Shown here: positions 30,756 through 40,246 of the stretch, piece by piece | How positions within the stretch are numbered: the stretch's first letter is position 1 | Layout of the letters: each line of letters opens with the position of its first letter | Origin: an uncultured Candidatus Melainabacteria bacterium | GTDB lineage: Bacteria > Cyanobacteriota > Vampirovibrionia > Gastranaerophilales > Gastranaerophilaceae | Length of the DNA: 64,000 nucleotides | Direction of reading: 5' to 3' | NCBI GenBank assembly: GCA_934667125.1 | Contig: CAKULF010000002.1 | Location: forward strand, 186,001-250,000 | The notes under the pieces: generated by a model | The model's database searches: none | What the model was told of the DNA's origin: nothing | What the model saw: the letters and a program-made list of their open reading frames with translations, nothing else | Made by a program: the position numbers and the translations under genes

Positions 30756-31961
30756 TTATAATCTGTTTTTAGGATTTAAAAATTCAGGAATATCTAATGA
30801 ATTAGATTGACCATTTGAAATTGGTTCTCTCTTAACTTCATTTTCGTTTGATAAGCTTTGAGGCATGCCAAACAATGAAGAAGCATTACCTAAATTTGAA
30901 GTGTTAAATCCGCCGAATAATCCCGCAGGAGAAAGTTTGCTTTCGTTTTGATTTACTGCTGCTACTTCGCCATTTTTCAATTCAAAACCTGTTGCAATAA
31001 TTGTGATTTGAATTTCGCCTTGAATTCTATCATCTACAACAGCACCAAAGATAACTTCAGCGTCATCTGCAACAGCGTCATGGATAACGCTTGCTGCTTC
31101 GTTAACTTCAAACAATGTCATGTCAGGACCACCTGTAACGTTCATGATGATACCTGTTGCGCCGTTGATTGAAGTTTCAAGAAGTTTAGAATCGATTGCT
31201 AATTTCGCAGCTTCTAAAGCTCTTCCTTCGCCTGATGATTTACCAATACCCATTAGAGCAGAACCTGAAGATTGCATAATAGTTTTAACATCGGCAAAGT
31301 CAACGTTGATTAAACCGCCAACAAGGATGATGTCTGAAATACCTTGAACACCACATAATAGAACTTCATCTACAACAGAGAAAGCGTCTTTAAATGTTGT
31401 TCTTCTTTCAACAACTTCCATTAATTTATCGTTTGGAATAACGATTAGGGCGTCAACGTTTTCTTTTAATTTTTCAAGACCTGCTAGGGCTTGAGCTAAT
31501 CTTTTTTTACCTTCAAAACCGAAAGGTTTAGTCACAACACCAATTGTTAAAGCGCCCATTTCTTTAGCGATTTTAGCAACAACCGGAGCAGCACCAGTAC
31601 CTGTTCCGCCGCCCATACCTGCTGTTACGAAAACCATATCAGCGCTATCTAGTGCAACTGTAATATCTTCTCTTGATTCTTCAGCTGCTTTTTCACCAAC
31701 TGATGGATTTCCGCCAGCGCCAAGACCATTTGTTAATTTAGTACCAAGTTGTACTTTTCTTGGAGCGCTAGACATTTCAAGAACTTGAGCATCAGTGTTC
31801 ATTGCCCAAAATTCAACACCGCTTAATCCTGAAGCTATCATTCTATTAACAGCGTTTCCGCCGCCACCGCCAACACCAACTACTTTGATTCTGGCATTAG
31901 AAGAATATTTAGGATATTCGCTTGGTTGTCTGTCATAATTATCTAGTTTGAACTTGTCCAC
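30756..31961 (-). CDS. ftsZ: cell division protein FtsZ
   Basis: 401 aa. Tubulin-like GTPase with VVGVGGGGGNAVNRMI (about 28-43), the GTP signature GGGTGTGAAPVVA (about 117-129), the T7 loop NVDFADVKTIM (about 219-229) and a flexible linker that ends in the conserved C-terminal peptide LDIPEFLNPKNRL, which recruits membrane tethers. It forms the Z-ring. The start is GTG, supported by GAGGG 7 nt upstream. The gene stands alone, not in the mur cluster at 49-55 kb, with its own terminator. Confidence 0.98.
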   Translation of the reverse strand: MDKFKLDNYDRQPSEYPKYSSNARIKVVGVGGGGGNAVNRMIASGLSGVEFWAMNTDAQVLEMSSAPRKVQLGTKLTNGLGAGGNPSVGEKAAEESREDITVALDSADMVFVTAGMGGGTGTGAAPVVAKIAKEMGALTIGVVTKPFGFEGKKRLAQALAGLEKLKENVDALIVIPNDKLMEVVERRTTFKDAFSVVDEVLLCGVQGISDIILVGGLINVDFADVKTIMQSSGSALMGIGKSSGEGRALEAAKLAIDSKLLETSINGATGIIMNVTGGPDMTLFEVNEAASVIHDAVADDAEVIFGAVVDDRIQGEIQITIIATGFELKNGEVAAVNQNESKLSPAGLFGGFNTSNLGNASSLFGMPQSLSNENEVKREPISNGQSNSLDIPEFLNPKNRL

Positions 31962-32127
31962 TTATTGACCCTCATTAAAATTACTTTTTCTTTACTATAT
32001 TTTAAATATAAAAATAAGTAAAGAATTTCTAATATAAGTATGTCTTAAATTTAACATAAATTCAAATTTAATTTTTTTTGGCAATATTACTTAATATTTT
32101 TCTATCCTACTTTTAGCCTATATTGGT

Positions 32128-32155
32128 TTGACATAGCCATTCTATGACTTAAAAT
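32128..32155 (+). promoter_or_regulatory. sigma-70-type promoter of the GAF/HD-GYP gene
   Basis: TTGACA (32128-32133), 16-bp spacer, TAAAAT (32150-32155), 17 bp before the ATG. The spacer contains the inverted repeat CATAG-N5-CTATG (32132-32146), a possible operator overlapping the -35 box. Confidence 0.65.
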
Positions 32156-32172
32156 ATATATTGGGATAGAAT

Positions 32173-33936
32173 ATGGTAAACAATCTTAAAAATATTGATA
32201 CTGATATTTATCAAGAGTTAAAATCTTCGCTTTTAGACATTTTTTATGATTACATTTTGAAAAATGTTCCATTCAAACAACAAAAATTGAATGAACTTCA
32301 TAAAAAAGCTATTGCGATTAAATCTTTTGACCTTGTAAGCATTGCTATATCTTATCTTGCGATTAATAAGTATAAAAAAGGAACAAGCTATTATCAAACT
32401 TTTCAGCTTTTGAACGATTCAAAATATTTAGCTGTTTCTTCTAATTCGCTGCTTGCCCAAAAAATCAACACTTTTTGCTCAAGTTTAATTGAATATTATG
32501 AAAAAAATTATGAATCAGCCTTAAATCTTTTAAGAGCATGCCTGTTTATCAAAACTCCCGATGAAAAATATCTAAATGAAGCAATAATGCAGTTTCAAAA
32601 GAAGCTGGAGAGCGAAAATCGAGCTTATTTTGCTTCAAACATCCCGCCATCTCTAATTCCAAATGAGATAAAAGATGACGCTCTATTGGCGCTTTTGCAA
32701 GTCGGAAGAACAATCGCCGTTGAAACAAACGTGGATAGTCTTTTAACCGTTATAGCAGAGCAAATTCAACATGCCTTAAATGCAGATAGATGTACTGTTT
32801 TTCTTTTAGATGATAAGAATAACGAGCTTTGGAGCAAAGTTGCTTTGGGTTTAAAAAGTAAAGAAATAAGATTTCCAAGCTCTAAGGGTCTAGCGGGACA
32901 CGTTGCCACAACGGGTGAAACTATAAATATTAATAATGCTTATGAAAGCGAATATTTCAACAAAGAAATCGACCTTGAAACGGGCTATAAAACCAAAAAT
33001 ATCCTTTGTATGCCGATTAGAAATCTATCCCATCAAATAGTCGGAGTTTTTCAGGTTTTAAACAAATTTAGCGGAGATTTTACCCAAAAAGATGAAGATT
33101 TGCTTATAGCAATAGGCTCATCCGCCGGAATTGCGCTTGAAAATGCTAATCTGTTCAGCAAACAAAAAAAACTGATTGAAGAGCAAAAACACCTGTTTTC
33201 AAGCTTTATCAACACTCTTTCAGCCTCTATCGATGCTCGTGACAAAATAACATCTGGTCATTCTAAACGAGTTACAAACTATGCCTGTTTAATTTGCGAC
33301 GCTTTAAGATTGTCTGATAAAGAAAAAGAAATAATTAAAAATGCAGCGCTTTTACACGATGTCGGAAAAATCGGAATAAAAGACAGCGTTCTTCAAAAAG
33401 AGGGAAAATTAACCCCCGAAGAATATGCACACATCAAAGAACACGTGATTTTGACTCATAATATTTTAAGCCAAGTTGATATATCGGAAGAATTTAAAGA
33501 AGTGACTAAAATTGCTTCTTCTCACCACGAAAAATACGATGGAACGGGCTATTTTAAAGGTTTAAAGGGCGAAAACATCCCTCTTGGCGGAAGAATATTG
33601 GCTATTTGTGATGTTTTTGATGCTATCACATCGAAAAGACACTATCGTGAAAAAATGGATATTAAAGAAGCTATTCAAATTATTATTGATGGCAAAAATA
33701 AACATTTTGATGAAAACATCGTTAATGCCTTTTTAAATATCCCCTCGCTTGAAATTTTATATGTAATTTTGGGCGACAATAAAAATATAATGAAAGAAGA
33801 TGAAAAAAATATATTAAGAGAGTTTAATTTAGATAAAATATATGCTATCCTTAACAGTAACAAGAAAAGTTCAAACGAGAAAGCAGTAGAGATTTTTAAC
33901 AAATATTATCACTGTGAATTAGTTAAGGAAAATTAG
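32173..33936 (+). CDS. GAF plus HD-GYP domain protein
   Basis: 587 aa. A helical N-terminal part without clear family (1-165), a GAF sensor (about 185-335, with DRCTVFLLD, SKGLAGHVATTGE and NILCMPIRN), a short coiled coil and an HD-GYP domain (about 345-540). Metal residues His395-Asp396 (LLHDVGKIG) and SSHHEKYDGTGY are present, but the GYP signature reads Gly459-Tyr460-Phe461. It probably degrades cyclic-di-GMP in response to a ligand bound by GAF. A good promoter lies just upstream. Followed after 2 nt by a TPR protein, so an operon is likely. Confidence 0.92.
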   Translation: MVNNLKNIDTDIYQELKSSLLDIFYDYILKNVPFKQQKLNELHKKAIAIKSFDLVSIAISYLAINKYKKGTSYYQTFQLLNDSKYLAVSSNSLLAQKINTFCSSLIEYYEKNYESALNLLRACLFIKTPDEKYLNEAIMQFQKKLESENRAYFASNIPPSLIPNEIKDDALLALLQVGRTIAVETNVDSLLTVIAEQIQHALNADRCTVFLLDDKNNELWSKVALGLKSKEIRFPSSKGLAGHVATTGETININNAYESEYFNKEIDLETGYKTKNILCMPIRNLSHQIVGVFQVLNKFSGDFTQKDEDLLIAIGSSAGIALENANLFSKQKKLIEEQKHLFSSFINTLSASIDARDKITSGHSKRVTNYACLICDALRLSDKEKEIIKNAALLHDVGKIGIKDSVLQKEGKLTPEEYAHIKEHVILTHNILSQVDISEEFKEVTKIASSHHEKYDGTGYFKGLKGENIPLGGRILAICDVFDAITSKRHYREKMDIKEAIQIIIDGKNKHFDENIVNAFLNIPSLEILYVILGDNKNIMKEDEKNILREFNLDKIYAILNSNKKSSNEKAVEIFNKYYHCELVKEN

Positions 33937-33938
33937 TT

Positions 33939-35570
33939 TTGCCAAAGTTATCGATACAAAAAAATAGTTTTTCTTTATTATTGCTGACACTTATGTGCCT
34001 AGCGCCTTGTAGCTATGCTTTTGAAGAAACTTTCCCAACTAATCAAATTGAACAATCAAAAACAAATTTTAACCATTTTAGCCTTGTAAATTTAATGGAT
34101 AATTTGCTTGCTTTGGATAATAAAGAAAAAAATTCAAACGTTTTAAATCCCGTTGATAAAAAAACTTTAATCAGAAGAGAATTTATCTCTATAACTTCAA
34201 AATTCAATCAAGGAAACGCAACGGTTGCGTATGACGAGTATGAAGATTTGATTGATAAAATTGATGATGATGTGGCTTTGATTGCTTTATCGAATATTTT
34301 TTATAAAATAGGTTTCTTTTCTTTGGCAAATACGGCTGTTGATAAAGTTACGTATAAAAACCAATACTATGACAATCTTTTAGATTTAGAAAGAAGCTAT
34401 AAAATTAAAGCAAATTTAACTCAAGAAGATGAGATTTATTTTGCAAAATTATATAGCAGCATATATTTTGATAATTCCGCTCAAGAAGCGCTTAAAGAGC
34501 TTTTAGACAAAAAAGCGAATTACAATAAAAATGATTACTATTATTTTATGCTTTCAAGAGCTTATAATGAAACAAAAAAATACCAAGAAGCACTAAATAG
34601 CATAAATAAAGCTATTTCAATCAACAATAAAAATCTTCAATATGAAATTTTTAAAGTTGATATCTTAGCAAATTCAAAAAAATTCTCTGACGCTTTAAAA
34701 ATTGTTGAAAAGCTTGAAAAATCAAAGCTTCCGTTAAATTTTGAAGATTCAATTAAAATCAAAAAAGAGCTTCTTTTCGCTTCTTCAACAAAAAATGATA
34801 AAGAAAAAAAATATCACACAGTTAAAAAAGCCTATTTAGAGGGGCATTTTGAAAAAGCTAAAAAAGATTGTCAAAATATTTTGAATTTTGATAAAGATAA
34901 TTCAAAAGTTATAACAATTTATGCTAAAAGCGAACTTGCCCAAGGCGAAATTGAAAAAGCAAAAGCACACTTTAATGAAGCTTATAAACTTGATAAACAC
35001 AACATAGAAACCTTGCTTGGTTTAGCCGATATTAAATATATTGAGGGTGATTATAAAAACAGCACGCAAATCTATAAAAATGTTTATAATAAAGAAAAAA
35101 ATGACCCTGAAATATTGATTAAATTGGTTCAAAGCGAGAAAAAATATTCTAAAAAACCGAAAGAACTAAAAAAATATCAACAAAAACTTGATAAAACAAA
35201 AAACAACTATCTTGAATATTACAAAGCTGCAATGAGTTTTGCTCAAAACAATGATATTTTAAAAGAAGAATATCTTAAAAAATCATTATTAATCAATCCG
35301 TTGTATGAAAACGCTATGGGTGCTTTGGTTGAGCTGTATTTGAAAAATAAAAAATATGAACTTGCAAAAGGTTTAATTTATAACGCTTCATTTACTTTAG
35401 AAAAAAATTATTATTATTACTATCTTTGCGGGCTATATAATCAAGCTTTAAATAACAATAAAGAAGCAATGCAATTCTATAAAACTTCTTTGAGCTTGAA
35501 TAATAATTTTGAAGTAGCTAATATAAGAATATTAAAACTTATTCCAAACATAGTAAATGAGGAAATATAA
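33939..35570 (+). CDS. exported TPR-repeat protein
   Basis: 543 aa from a TTG start supported by AAGGA about 10 nt upstream. Signal peptide with core FSLLLLTLMCLAPCSYA (cut near 27). The mature part is mostly TPR-like helical pairs from about residue 175 on (for example YQEALNSINKAISINNKNL, ARAHFNEAYKLDKHNIE-type units). A scaffold for protein contacts in the periplasm, partner unknown. Sandwiched between the HD-GYP gene (2 nt) and the ComM-like gene (0 nt), so translation is probably coupled. Confidence 0.88.
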   Translation: MPKLSIQKNSFSLLLLTLMCLAPCSYAFEETFPTNQIEQSKTNFNHFSLVNLMDNLLALDNKEKNSNVLNPVDKKTLIRREFISITSKFNQGNATVAYDEYEDLIDKIDDDVALIALSNIFYKIGFFSLANTAVDKVTYKNQYYDNLLDLERSYKIKANLTQEDEIYFAKLYSSIYFDNSAQEALKELLDKKANYNKNDYYYFMLSRAYNETKKYQEALNSINKAISINNKNLQYEIFKVDILANSKKFSDALKIVEKLEKSKLPLNFEDSIKIKKELLFASSTKNDKEKKYHTVKKAYLEGHFEKAKKDCQNILNFDKDNSKVITIYAKSELAQGEIEKAKAHFNEAYKLDKHNIETLLGLADIKYIEGDYKNSTQIYKNVYNKEKNDPEILIKLVQSEKKYSKKPKELKKYQQKLDKTKNNYLEYYKAAMSFAQNNDILKEEYLKKSLLINPLYENAMGALVELYLKNKKYELAKGLIYNASFTLEKNYYYYYLCGLYNQALNNNKEAMQFYKTSLSLNNNFEVANIRILKLIPNIVNEEI

Positions 35571-37091
35571 TTGGCAATCACGGTTAAAAGCGCTACAACA
35601 GTCGGCTTGAATGTATATGAGATTAATATTGAAGTAGATACAATTAATTCCATTCCCCAAGTCGTTATTATTGGCTTAGGGGACACTGCTATTTCCGAAG
35701 CAAAAGAAAGACTAAGACTTTCCATTAAAAATTCTTCTTATTCTTTCCCGTCTGTTAAAGTTGTAATCAACCTTGCGCCAGCTGATCTTAAAAAAGAGGG
35801 TTCAAGTTATGATTTACCTATGGCGGTTGGAATTTTAGCCAGAGATGGAGTTATTAAAGAATTTAACACTAAAGAAATAGCTTTTGTTGGAGAATTATCC
35901 CTAGATGGCTCATTAAGAGCAGTAAACGGGATTTTGCCGATTGTTTGCGGTTTAAATGATTTAGGAATTAAAAAAATTATTTTACCGAGCGAAAACCTAA
36001 AAGAAGCAAGCTTTATAGATGATGTTGAAATATTAGGGGCGGATAATCTTTCTCAAGTTGTTAATTATTTGAATAAAGAGGGCGAATTAAAGACCTTAAA
36101 ACAAGATATAGAGGGCTTTTTAGATACTGAAGAAAATTTTCCTATTGATTTTTCAAACGTTAAAGGACAAGCCCAAGCAAAACGAGCGCTTGAAATAGCA
36201 GCAGCAGGAGCGCATAATGTTTTGATGTCAGGCTCTCCAGGGTCTGGCAAAACAATGCTATCTAAAGCATTTATGTCGATTTTACCTCCGTTAAACAAAT
36301 CCGAAGCAATAGAGCTAACAAAAATTTATTCTATTTCAGGCTTATTGGATAATAAAAATCCTTTGATTACTTCTCGTCCGTTTCGTCCTGTTCACCATAG
36401 CGCAAGTGCAGTTGGGATTATTGGGGGTGGTTCTAACCCTAAACCGGGGGAAATTACTCTTGCGCACAGAGGGGTATTGTTTTTGGATGAAATGGTTGAA
36501 TTTCCTCGCTCAACCTTGGAAGTTTTAAGGCAACCTTTGGAAGATAACGTTATTACTATTTCAAGAGCGCAAACAAGCGTTAAATATCCTGCTAATTTTA
36601 TTTTGATTGGGGCAATGAACCCTTGTCCTTGCGGATTTTTGGGCGATAGCAAAAAACGTTGCACATGTTCTGAAGCGATGATTAATCGTTATCGCTCTAA
36701 ATTATCAGGTCCTCTGTTAGATAGAATTGATATTCAAATCAAGGTTCAAAGGCTTGATGAGGATGAGCTTTTAAATGTTGATAACACTTGCGAAACCTCG
36801 GCTGAAATTAGAAAAAGAGTTATAAAAGCAAGAAATATTCAGCTTGAAAGATATAAAAACGACGGAATTTTAACAAATTCAGAGCTTGACGCAAAATTAA
36901 TTAAAAAATATTGTGCTTTAGATGATTCTACTAAGCAATTTTTGAAAAATGCAATAGTAAAATTTGATTTATCGGCAAGAAGTTACGATAGATTATTGAA
37001 AATTTCAAGAACTATAGCAGATTTAGACGAAAAAGAAAAAATAGACATTTCTCATATCGCCCAAGCGCTTCAATTAAGGAGCTTTTGCTAG
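35571..37091 (+). CDS. comM: ComM/YifB-family AAA+ ATPase
   Basis: 506 aa from TTG with GAGGAAA upstream. An N-terminal Lon-protease-like domain (about 1-170, no catalytic Ser-Lys pair needed), Walker A GSPGSGKT (about 221-228), Walker B VLFLDEM and the zinc-like PCPCGFLGDSKKRCTCS insert (about 347-363). ComM is a hexameric helicase that widens heteroduplex during natural transformation. It may point to DNA uptake, in keeping with the pilin-like genes, but YifB is also found in non-competent bacteria. Its stop overlaps the convergent gene's stop as CTAG. Confidence 0.9.
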   Translation: MAITVKSATTVGLNVYEINIEVDTINSIPQVVIIGLGDTAISEAKERLRLSIKNSSYSFPSVKVVINLAPADLKKEGSSYDLPMAVGILARDGVIKEFNTKEIAFVGELSLDGSLRAVNGILPIVCGLNDLGIKKIILPSENLKEASFIDDVEILGADNLSQVVNYLNKEGELKTLKQDIEGFLDTEENFPIDFSNVKGQAQAKRALEIAAAGAHNVLMSGSPGSGKTMLSKAFMSILPPLNKSEAIELTKIYSISGLLDNKNPLITSRPFRPVHHSASAVGIIGGGSNPKPGEITLAHRGVLFLDEMVEFPRSTLEVLRQPLEDNVITISRAQTSVKYPANFILIGAMNPCPCGFLGDSKKRCTCSEAMINRYRSKLSGPLLDRIDIQIKVQRLDEDELLNVDNTCETSAEIRKRVIKARNIQLERYKNDGILTNSELDAKLIKKYCALDDSTKQFLKNAIVKFDLSARSYDRLLKISRTIADLDEKEKIDISHIAQALQLRSFC

Positions 37092-37498
37092 TCCATTTCG
37101 TCCGCTCTTGATTTTAGGGAGGAAAATCTGTTGTTGATATTATCCAAGCTTCTTTCATCGCCTAAATAATCAAGAATTTCTTGTTTTGTTCCTTTAACAA
37201 GGGTTGAAGAAACAGCGTTTTCCGTTTGCGGAATTTCAACTCCCAAATCCAACATTCTTTTATCAAGATATAATGAACTCGGTAAAACTTCCATAGTATA
37301 AACATCCCCTGTTACAGGATGTTCAAGAACAACATAAACAGGTTCAAACTCGCCCAGTGGCGGAACTTCTTGTCTTACTTTATCAAAAAGCGCTTTAACG
37401 TATTCTTTTTGTATTTCTTCAAAAGTTTTTTCGCTCATTGGGGCTGTATTTCCTTTTAAATCAATGTTTTTATCGTTTCTATATGGAGGTATATTCAT
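37088..37498 (-). CDS. 136-aa unknown protein
   Basis: A soluble, acidic protein with a Pro/Asn-rich start (MNIPPYRNDKNIDLKGN) and a central beta-like segment EPVYVVLEHPVTGDVYTMEVL. No cysteines or catalytic pattern. Not recognised. It lies 46 nt downstream of the larger unknown gene on the same strand. A reasonable ribosome site (AAAGGATA) precedes ATG. Confidence 0.75.
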   Translation of the reverse strand: MNIPPYRNDKNIDLKGNTAPMSEKTFEEIQKEYVKALFDKVRQEVPPLGEFEPVYVVLEHPVTGDVYTMEVLPSSLYLDKRMLDLGVEIPQTENAVSSTLVKGTKQEILDYLGDERSLDNINNRFSSLKSRADEMD

Positions 37499-37544
37499 AT
37501 TATCCTTTCATTTTTGCTTTTTAAAATCAGTTGAATAAATTATT

Positions 37545-39146
37545 TTAAAGCAGCTTTTGTTCTTTCATTTCTTCAACTTTTTCGTGCAGGGCGTTAATCC
37601 CAGCTATATCAAGTAATTTATAATCTTCTTCATCCAAATTATCAAAATTTACATAATCTTTTAAATTTGGAACAGTTGCCTTTATTCCCAGTTCCTGCTT
37701 CCTTTGAGCCATAAATACTTCTCGATAATATTTATTATAACAATCAAGATTTTCGTCTTTTTCCTTTAATTTGTTGATTGTTGCTTTTATTTTATCATAG
37801 ATTGGGTGAAGAACCGTATCTTTTTCAGACTTCACATCATAAACAATATGCTCGCTTTCGGCTATTTTATCAACCGCTTTTCCTCTTAGTTGGAATTCTT
37901 CTTGAAAACCATCTTGGCTTACAAGGTTGAATTGCGCTGCTGTATAGCCGTTTGCCTTGATTGCTTTTTTAAATTTTTCTGAAGATGTGTCGTTGATTGT
38001 TGTTGAAATTATGGGTAAATCCGCCTTAAATTTTACGCCATTTTGGAACATATATTCTTCGCTTGTGTCTTTATTGAATACCTTATAACCATTAGCACCA
38101 CTATCTTTTAAAGATTTATACCAAATCTCATACGCTTCTTTAATTTTTTCAACTTGAGTTGAATTTAGATAAGGCACGCCATCTTTTGCGCTATAATTGT
38201 TAATTTCCGTTATTCTAACTTTTCCGCTTTTAATCGCTTGGCACAATTTTTCAATGTATGGTTGAGTTTGGCTATATGATAAAGTTTCTAAAAAGAGCTT
38301 TTCGGTCTTTGGGTCAACTTTTTCGCCCCTTATAAAATCAGGAAATTGAGCTTTATTTTTCTCTAATTCATCAATTGTGATGTTTTTTGCTGTGTTTCCT
38401 TTTTTATAAAAATCAACTATTTCATCAACTTTTTTAGATAATTGCGCATCGTTAAGCCCCGAAAAATCCAAAGGGTCAAGATTTAGCCTTATTCCTTGGG
38501 CGTCACCTATTAAATAGCCTGCTTCTACCTCATTTTTCGGTACTGCTTCTTTTAAATCTATAACTTTATTTCTTAATTTTGATAAAACGGAATCTACCCC
38601 TTTGGCTCTTGCGCTAAAGCTTCCGCAGCCTGCTACATCAGCCAAAACCTTGCCATCATCGTCCACTCTTGTTTCTATTTTTTCATCAAAAAATGTTTCT
38701 AATAACTCGTTTAGCGCATTTTTAGTATAAATTCCGCCATTTTCGCTATATTTTTTGCTCAATTTTTTAGCATAAGTTTCAAGAGTTTTATATTTTTCAC
38801 CCTTATTTAAAACTTCAAGAGCGTCTTGAACATAATTTAAGCTATCAAATTCTTTTTTCTCAATTGCCTTTTTAATGGCTTTTATCAGGTCTTTTGCCTT
38901 GGCTTTTTGAATGGGGTCATCCAAATTTTTAACATATTCTTGAACGTCTGCTAAAATTTTATCAGGATTAACTATTTCTTTTTTTTCAGTTTTTCCCATT
39001 GCAACCATTGCTCTTCCAGCTGAGTCCAAAGCGTTTGAAGCGCTAGCAGGAGCAGATTTTTCTATGGTTTTAGGGCAAACTTTGTTATTTGATTTAATGT
39101 TTGTCGTCGTCCCTAAGACATTTGTAGCAATCCTATCTACTTTCAT
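37545..39146 (-). CDS. 533-aa unknown helical protein
   Basis: A soluble, very Lys/Asp/Glu-rich helical protein. An N-terminal linker of about 40 residues (MKVDRIATNVLGTTTNIKSN) is followed by helices such as NPDKILADVQEYVKNLDDPI. No signal peptide, no membrane span, one or two cysteines, no recognised domain. The composition suggests a scaffold or a secreted effector, but neither can be shown. It is downstream of the ATP synthase operon on the same strand with 97 bp between, probably a separate unit with the 136-aa gene. Confidence 0.75.
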   Translation of the reverse strand: MKVDRIATNVLGTTTNIKSNNKVCPKTIEKSAPASASNALDSAGRAMVAMGKTEKKEIVNPDKILADVQEYVKNLDDPIQKAKAKDLIKAIKKAIEKKEFDSLNYVQDALEVLNKGEKYKTLETYAKKLSKKYSENGGIYTKNALNELLETFFDEKIETRVDDDGKVLADVAGCGSFSARAKGVDSVLSKLRNKVIDLKEAVPKNEVEAGYLIGDAQGIRLNLDPLDFSGLNDAQLSKKVDEIVDFYKKGNTAKNITIDELEKNKAQFPDFIRGEKVDPKTEKLFLETLSYSQTQPYIEKLCQAIKSGKVRITEINNYSAKDGVPYLNSTQVEKIKEAYEIWYKSLKDSGANGYKVFNKDTSEEYMFQNGVKFKADLPIISTTINDTSSEKFKKAIKANGYTAAQFNLVSQDGFQEEFQLRGKAVDKIAESEHIVYDVKSEKDTVLHPIYDKIKATINKLKEKDENLDCYNKYYREVFMAQRKQELGIKATVPNLKDYVNFDNLDEEDYKLLDIAGINALHEKVEEMKEQKLL

Positions 39147-39243
39147 AACTAAACTTTATTGTCCCAATTGTATTATCGGCAACAATAGAGCCTGACTTGA
39201 GGGATTATTAAGAAAGGTTAAGGAAGGTTAAAATTTAAAACTA

Positions 39244-40212
39244 TTAGTTCAAAGCGCCTGCGCCAGAGATTACTTCGGTTAATTCTTGAGTAATTTTTGC
39301 TTGACGAGCTTTATTATATTCAATCGTTAAAGATGAAATCATATCGGTTGCATTGTTTGTAGCTGCGCTCATTGCAGTCATTCTTGAAGCTAATTCGCTG
39401 GCTTGGGCTTCTAAAAGTGATTGATAAATAATATTTGTAATATACATTGGTACAAGATTTTTCAACACACTATTAACATTAGGCAAGTATTCGCTTAATG
39501 GCTCAATAGTATGAAGAGTTGTATCCGCCTTAACTTCACGAGTCAGTTCTTCATTATGAAACTCTTTTATATTAGCCTCATCATCAAGCGCAGGCAATAA
39601 TTGCCAATTTTCAACCCTATAGGTCATCATATTTTTATATCTTGTTGTGATTAATTGAATTTCGTCTATTTCGCCTTTAACATAATCATCAGCCAAATTA
39701 GAAGCTAAAACATAAGAAGAGCTTGAATTTATGCCATCTAGGATGTTTGAATATGTCTTTTTGATTTCAAAACCAAGGTTATCTTTTTGATTTTTTATGG
39801 CAGGAATGGCTTTTTGCCCAACAAGATAGACTTTAACTTCTTTTCCTTGTTTTTTAAGCTCTTTAATCATATTCAAGCTATAACGCACAATATTAGCGCA
39901 ATACGCACCTGCTAAGCCTTTATTAGACGAAATTATAACAAGGCCTGTTTTTTTGATTTCTCTTTTTGATAAAAGAACAGGATAATTGTCTATGCTTTCT
40001 TTGGTTTGGATTTTTTCCGTTGAGTTTTTGTTTGCTTCTTTATTAACCCAATAGAAAATTTTAGCTAATTCAAGAGTGAACGGACGAGAAGCTTTAACGG
40101 CATTTTCAGCTTTTTTAACCTTAGCTGCCGCCACCATCTTCATCGCTTTGGTAATTTTTTGAGTATTTTTGATTGAATTTATTCTATCTTTTATGTTTCT
40201 TAAATTTGCCAT
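39244..40212 (-). CDS. atpG: ATP synthase gamma subunit
   Basis: 322 aa. An N-terminal coiled coil (MANLRNIKDRINSIKNTQKI, KAMKMVAAAKV), Rossmann-like middle with VIISSNKGLAGAY, and a C-terminal coiled coil with ELASRMTAMSAATNNATDMI and TQELTEVISGA, the conserved rotor shaft. It is longer than the E. coli form (287), with extra residues around 70-90 and 205-230. Last gene of the operon, 34 nt after alpha. It turns inside the alpha3-beta3 ring. Confidence 0.97.
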   Translation of the reverse strand: MANLRNIKDRINSIKNTQKITKAMKMVAAAKVKKAENAVKASRPFTLELAKIFYWVNKEANKNSTEKIQTKESIDNYPVLLSKREIKKTGLVIISSNKGLAGAYCANIVRYSLNMIKELKKQGKEVKVYLVGQKAIPAIKNQKDNLGFEIKKTYSNILDGINSSSSYVLASNLADDYVKGEIDEIQLITTRYKNMMTYRVENWQLLPALDDEANIKEFHNEELTREVKADTTLHTIEPLSEYLPNVNSVLKNLVPMYITNIIYQSLLEAQASELASRMTAMSAATNNATDMISSLTIEYNKARQAKITQELTEVISGAGALN

Positions 40213-40246
40213 TTGTTATTCCTTTTGAATTAGCCCAAAATTACCT

